Positions 60,846 to 64,000 of a DNA stretch of 64,000 nt are shown here, piece by piece. The stretch spans positions 124,001-188,000 of the forward strand of contig JAACZU010000007.1 of the NCBI GenBank assembly GCA_009996615.1, read 5' to 3'. The stretch's first letter is position 1. Each line of letters starts with the position of its first letter. A model generated the notes under the pieces. It ran no database searches and was not told where the DNA came from. It saw only the letters and a program-made list of their open reading frames with translations. Both the position numbers and the translations under genes were made by a program. The DNA is from Rhodanobacteraceae bacterium (lineage in GTDB: Bacteria > Pseudomonadota > Gammaproteobacteria > Xanthomonadales > Rhodanobacteraceae).

Positions 60846-63001
60846 GATGGAGCCTCTTCATCCGGCGTGCCTTCTTGCACGTCCTCGGCAAGATCCGCTG
60901 GCAACGCGTCGTCGTCGTGCAACCGGGGCAGTCCGTTGCCCTCCCACCATTCGCCCGCCTCGGCATAGTGCTGGCGCATGTAGCCGGCCAGTTGTTGCAG
61001 GTCCCGGGGCATGGCTTCGTCCGGATCGGGCGCCGGCAACGGCATGCGGACCTTCCACAGGTTACCGCCTTCGATGAGGGCGAAGCATTGCCCCTTGGGC
61101 AGGCCGACCACGTGCGCAGGCTCGATGAGCGGCACGCTCGACGTGCTGATGCGGTCCTGCGCGTTGCTGGTGAAGTCGGTCGGGCCGTGGATGTCGGAAC
61201 TGTCGGTGGCGCCGCTGACAAGGGTGGTGGTGTAGACCTCCACCTTCGGCAGTTGTCGTGTCAGCAGTTCAGCGGTGGCGGTCTCCCGCACCCGCAGCAT
61301 GAACAGGTTGTTGAAGTTGCCGATGACCTGGCCGGCCTTGGCGCGATTGCCGATGCGCGCCTCGATGTCCGAGAGCGTCTGCGTATAGGCCGTGACCTGC
61401 ATGCCCGCACCGCCGCCCTTGTTGATGAGCGGAATGAACTCATCGCCCATCAGTTCGTTGAACTCGTCCGCATGGACATTGATGGCGACCTTCGCAGTGG
61501 CCGATGCCCCCGGCAGGCCATCGTCGATGCCGTGCTTGTAGATGTGCCCCGCCACCGACACCAGGTCGCTGAACATGCTGTTGCCGACGGCCGCCGCCAC
61601 TTCGGCGTCGGACAGCGCATCCAGTCCCACATAGACCACGGCCCGCTTCCTGATGATCTGCATCCAGTCGAAGATCGGGCGCGGGTCGGACAGATCGGAA
61701 TAGTTCGGCGCGAGCAGTTGCGCGATCTTGCCGGTGGTGAGCTTCTCCAGCAGCGGCAGCAGCGAAGCGACGATCTTGTCGAAGTAGGTGCGGTCATAGC
61801 GCACCGCGGAGCGCAGGCCGTCGAGCACCGCGTCATAGGTTCGCGTCTGCGACAGGTACTGCTCCAGTGCCACCACCCGCTTCTCTCGCCCGACCATGTG
61901 GCGCGGGATGGTCTTGTCGTTGAGGCGTCCTTCGAGCTGGACGATCACCTCCCAGGCCTTGGGCTCGGTTCGGGCAAAGAAGTGCTGGGCGTACTCGATG
62001 AACAGCGCATCGATGTTGACGACGTGCCGCTGGATCAGCAGGTAGTCTGGACGCTGCCCAAGTTCCACCAGGGCGCGCGCGATGATGTTGACGAAGCGCC
62101 AGGCGAACTCGCGGAACGCGGCGCTGTTGCCCTCGCCGGAAAGTTGCCCCGCAATGCGGGTGGCGACTTCCGAGATGCGCCCGAACCTGCCCACGGCGTT
62201 GTAGCGTGCCGAGATGTCGGGCCAGCCCAGGTGGAAGACGTACATCTCACCTTCGCGCCCGGCGCGCCTGGCCTCGACATACATGCGCTTGAGCAGGTCG
62301 GCATCGCCCTTGGGATCGAAGACGATCACCACCTCGTGCTCGCCATGGACCTTGCGGCGGATGTCCTGGGTGATGAACAGCTCGGCCAGGCGCGTCTTGC
62401 CCACGCGCGTGGTACCGAGCACCAGGGTGTGGCCCACACGCTCGCCCAGCGGCAGGGTGACGTCGGTCTCGTGCGGCTCGATGCCATGCAGGCGCGGCAT
62501 GCCACCCACTGGCGGCAACGGCCGGACCGGGTTGAGTGGGCTGTCCCAGGCCAATGCCCGCGCCAGCCTGGGCAGCGGCGACGGCGCGAATTCCAGCCGC
62601 TCCTCCAGGCGACGCGCCAGGCGGTAGAACGTCGTCGGTTCGGCATAGCGCCGGAACTCGGGCTTGTAGGTCTGCGTCAGCCGATGGGTGTGTCGTTGTT
62701 CCCAGCGGAAGCCACGCCCAACGAACAGGCGGTACTGGCTCACCGGCACGTCGCGGCTCGTCATCACGTAGCGTGGCAGGCGACGGATGTGGCGGCGGTA
62801 ACGCAGGATGGCCCAGGCGTCGCGCAGGCGAATCGCGCCGAAGGCCAGGAAGGCCAGCGCGCTGCCGAGGCCGAGTACCGGATTCAGCGCGAGCGACCAC
62901 GGTGCCACCACGCACACCATCGCGGCGCCTGCGCATACGGCAACGGTGTATAGCTCCACCGCTGGCCGTAGCAGGACTTCGACGGCGTGCGGCTGGGCCA
63001 T
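60842..63001 (-). CDS. traD: Conjugative coupling factor TraD (SXT/TOL subfamily)
   Basis: The protein has 719 residues. Two N-terminal TM helices (about residues 17-55) precede the FtsK/HerA-like ATPase. Walker A is LVLGTTRVGKTRLAELFI (about 190). The Walker B region is INVHADEFNELMGDEFIPL. YRTHTHRLTQTYKPE-type N-terminal segments and PAHVVGLPKGQCFALIEGGN near the C-terminus are typical of the family. It links the relaxosome to the secretion channel and pumps DNA. It is coupled to the PFL_4697 gene. Confidence 0.95.
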   Translation of the reverse strand: MAQPHAVEVLLRPAVELYTVAVCAGAAMVCVVAPWSLALNPVLGLGSALAFLAFGAIRLRDAWAILRYRRHIRRLPRYVMTSRDVPVSQYRLFVGRGFRWEQRHTHRLTQTYKPEFRRYAEPTTFYRLARRLEERLEFAPSPLPRLARALAWDSPLNPVRPLPPVGGMPRLHGIEPHETDVTLPLGERVGHTLVLGTTRVGKTRLAELFITQDIRRKVHGEHEVVIVFDPKGDADLLKRMYVEARRAGREGEMYVFHLGWPDISARYNAVGRFGRISEVATRIAGQLSGEGNSAAFREFAWRFVNIIARALVELGQRPDYLLIQRHVVNIDALFIEYAQHFFARTEPKAWEVIVQLEGRLNDKTIPRHMVGREKRVVALEQYLSQTRTYDAVLDGLRSAVRYDRTYFDKIVASLLPLLEKLTTGKIAQLLAPNYSDLSDPRPIFDWMQIIRKRAVVYVGLDALSDAEVAAAVGNSMFSDLVSVAGHIYKHGIDDGLPGASATAKVAINVHADEFNELMGDEFIPLINKGGGAGMQVTAYTQTLSDIEARIGNRAKAGQVIGNFNNLFMLRVRETATAELLTRQLPKVEVYTTTLVSGATDSSDIHGPTDFTSNAQDRISTSSVPLIEPAHVVGLPKGQCFALIEGGNLWKVRMPLPAPDPDEAMPRDLQQLAGYMRQHYAEAGEWWEGNGLPRLHDDDALPADLAEDVQEGTPDEEAPS

Positions 63002-63011
63002 CGGGCGGTCC

Positions 63012-63563
63012 TCACTGTTCGATGCCGGTGGCGGTCACCAGCACCGGGTAGTGGCGCAGGCCCAGGCGCTGGGCCAACTCGTCACCTGAAACCGGCGCCA
63101 TCGTCAGCCCCGGTGCCAGGGCACGCAGCGCCGCGAGTGCCTGCGGTGTGTCGACCTGAACCACCAGCCCCACCGCCCCGAGTTCGCGCAGCGCCGGGGC
63201 CCGCTGGCGCAGCCAGGCATGGGAACGCTGGTCATCGCCAACCAGGAACATCGGAGTGAGTCCCGGCGCCAGGATCGCCCGGGGAACCACATCGCCAGGG
63301 GCCAAATGGGCCGAGCGCACCGGCAACATGGCCGCCTCGCCAGAAGGCCCTTCGGGCAGGCGTGGCATCTCGACCCTGGGAGATGGCCAGCTTCCGGTGC
63401 GCGGTTGCAGGTCAAGGGCCTGGTAGTAAGGCAGCGCGGAAGCGCCGCCGCGATCTTCGACGACGATCAAGGGCGGCGTTTGCGCGAAGGCGGCTGGCAC
63501 GGACACGAGCGGCAGCAAGCCGATCAGCCACCGCGTAGCCGGACGAAAGATTCGAGGCTTCAT
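63012..63563 (-). CDS. Integrating conjugative element protein, PFL_4695 family (TIGR03765)
   Basis: The protein has 183 residues. A signal peptide (LIGLLPLVSVPAAFA) precedes TPPLIVVEDRGGASALPYYQ, the conserved opening of the family. MFLVGDDQRSHAWLRQRAPA and VQVDTPQALAALRALAPGL follow. It is a periplasmic protein of unknown role in ICE secretion. It overlaps the transglycosylase gene by 4 bp and is followed 10 bp later by traD. Confidence 0.93.
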   Translation of the reverse strand: MKPRIFRPATRWLIGLLPLVSVPAAFAQTPPLIVVEDRGGASALPYYQALDLQPRTGSWPSPRVEMPRLPEGPSGEAAMLPVRSAHLAPGDVVPRAILAPGLTPMFLVGDDQRSHAWLRQRAPALRELGAVGLVVQVDTPQALAALRALAPGLTMAPVSGDELAQRLGLRHYPVLVTATGIEQ

Positions 63564-64000
63564 GGCAGGGTTCTCCGGGTATCCGAGCCCCGCGCTGGCT
63601 CGCCCAGTACGCGGGCCAGGTAACGGCCAACGCTTTGGCGGTAGCGCGCAGCGGGTGCGCCACCAGCGGGGCGGTGGTAGCGGCCGATCGTGATCAGCCA
63701 GTCCTGGCCCGGCGCGTGCTGCTCGCGCAGGATTTGCGCGGCCAGCGCCAGGTTCCGATAGGGATCGAGCAGTTCGCAGGGGTGGTCGTAGCGGTGGCGC
63801 TGGTAGCCCAGGTTGATCTGGCCCAGGCCGGCGTCGATGCGGGTGCGCGGCACGTCGCGCAATGCCCGTTGCAGGCCGGCGCAGGCATCGGCACGGGTGG
63901 CGAACCGATGCGATTTCCCGGCCACGTTGAGCGTCCAGGGCCAGGGCACGAGGCGGTCGTGGTACCGGGTGCCACTCTCCTGCAAGGCCACCGCGTACAG
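63560..64000 (-). CDS. Lytic transglycosylase (SLT domain), 5' end beyond the window
   Basis: About 146 residues are visible; the frame stays open to base 64000 (reading LYAV, then ALQESGTRYHDRLVPWPW), so the N-terminus and signal peptide are outside. The catalytic Glu is the E of VALQESG. GLGQINLGYQRHRYDHPCEL and LDPYRNLALAAQILREQH are SLT motifs. It cleaves peptidoglycan to let the conjugation channel through. The ORF track starts it at a GTG inside the gene; that start is rejected. Confidence 0.92.
   Translation of the reverse strand: MYAVALQESGTRYHDRLVPWPWTLNVAGKSHRFATRADACAGLQRALRDVPRTRIDAGLGQINLGYQRHRYDHPCELLDPYRNLALAAQILREQHAPGQDWLITIGRYHRPAGGAPAARYRQSVGRYLARVLGEPARGSDTRRTLP

Larger units (their letters stand above)
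1..64000. mobile_element. Part of an integrative and conjugative element (PFGI-1/PAGI-2/clc type) with two cargo blocks
   Basis: Leftward genes at 1-208, 26489-34954 and 60096-64000 match, in order, the conserved transfer genes of the PFGI-1/ICEclc group (PFL_4693 to PFL_4711 families, TIGR0374x-0376x). The block 209-26.5 kb and the block 35.0-60.1 kb carry unrelated cargo and break this gene string. No integrase, relaxase, att site or replication/partition genes are in the window, so both ends of the element lie outside it. Confidence 0.85.

Noticed and set aside
60806-62953. 715-residue open frame on the + strand
   Set aside because: Antisense to traD, whose Walker motifs and neighbours are clear.
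1-64000. tRNA, rRNA, CRISPR array, IS element or att site
   Set aside because: No tRNA-like cloverleaf, regular short repeat-spacer array, transposase frame or integrase was found on either strand.

Overview
The window is a GC-rich (about 60-68% by eye) proteobacterial sequence, most likely gamma- or betaproteobacterial. Its backbone is the conjugation module of an integrative and conjugative element (ICE) of the PFGI-1/PAGI-2/clc type. The backbone genes all run right to left: SLT transglycosylase (cut by the right edge), PFL_4695 family, TraD, PFL_4697 family, then RAQPRD, PFL_4701, PFL_4702, TIGR03750, PFL_4703, PFL_4704, PFL_4705, lipoprotein TIGR03751, the TraC-type ATPase (PFL_4706), a DsbA-like protein, and a PFL_4709-family gene cut by the left edge. 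No tRNA, rRNA, CRISPR, integrase or att site was seen, so the ends of the element lie outside.

Two blocks of cargo interrupt this operon. The left block (about 209-26,500) sits between the PFL_4709 gene and the dsbA-like gene. It is an exporter-rich metabolic island with three LysE/RhtB exporters, two MFS carriers, an EamA permease, a TauE/SafE permease and the BioY biotin permease. It also holds vitamin B6/PLP genes (pyridoxal kinase, YggS-type protein, MocR regulator, BCAT-like aminotransferase), acyl-CoA genes (type III CoA transferase, enoyl-CoA hydratase, MaoC, PaaI thioesterase), three LysR regulators, and small cupin, SnoaL-like and DUF1330 proteins. Many genes are joined by ATGA overlaps. 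I found a shared 25-bp pattern TCTCA-N7-CTGA-N6-CTC in four control regions of this island, which points to an island-specific regulon, plausibly under the tandem LysR paralogues. A pair of TTGTC-N4-GACAA palindromes lies between the MocR gene and the B6 operon.

The right block (35,261-60,070) is inserted between the RAQPRD and PFL_4697 genes and is transcribed against the conjugation genes. It is a class 1 DISARM anti-phage locus with all core genes: drmD (SNF2 helicase), drmMI (adenine methylase), drmA (helicase), drmB (DUF1998) and drmC (PLD). It is expanded in two ways. A HTH gene, a C5-cytosine methylase and a Vsr endonuclease come first. Four further genes lie between drmMI and drmA: a KAP P-loop NTPase, a GHKL ATPase with a nuclease-like C-terminus, a second SNF2/RapA-like helicase, and an Hsp70/actin-fold ATPase. 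The tight co-directional packing (frequent 4-bp overlaps) suggests that all eleven or so genes are one operon. This expanded DISARM is the most interesting system in the window.

Local drops in GC inside drmMI (about 43,100-43,950, the likely target-recognition part), in the KAP gene, and in a zinc-ribbon patch of drmA suggest that the defence locus is itself mosaic. All functions come from reading translated sequence and remembered family signatures. No searches were run.
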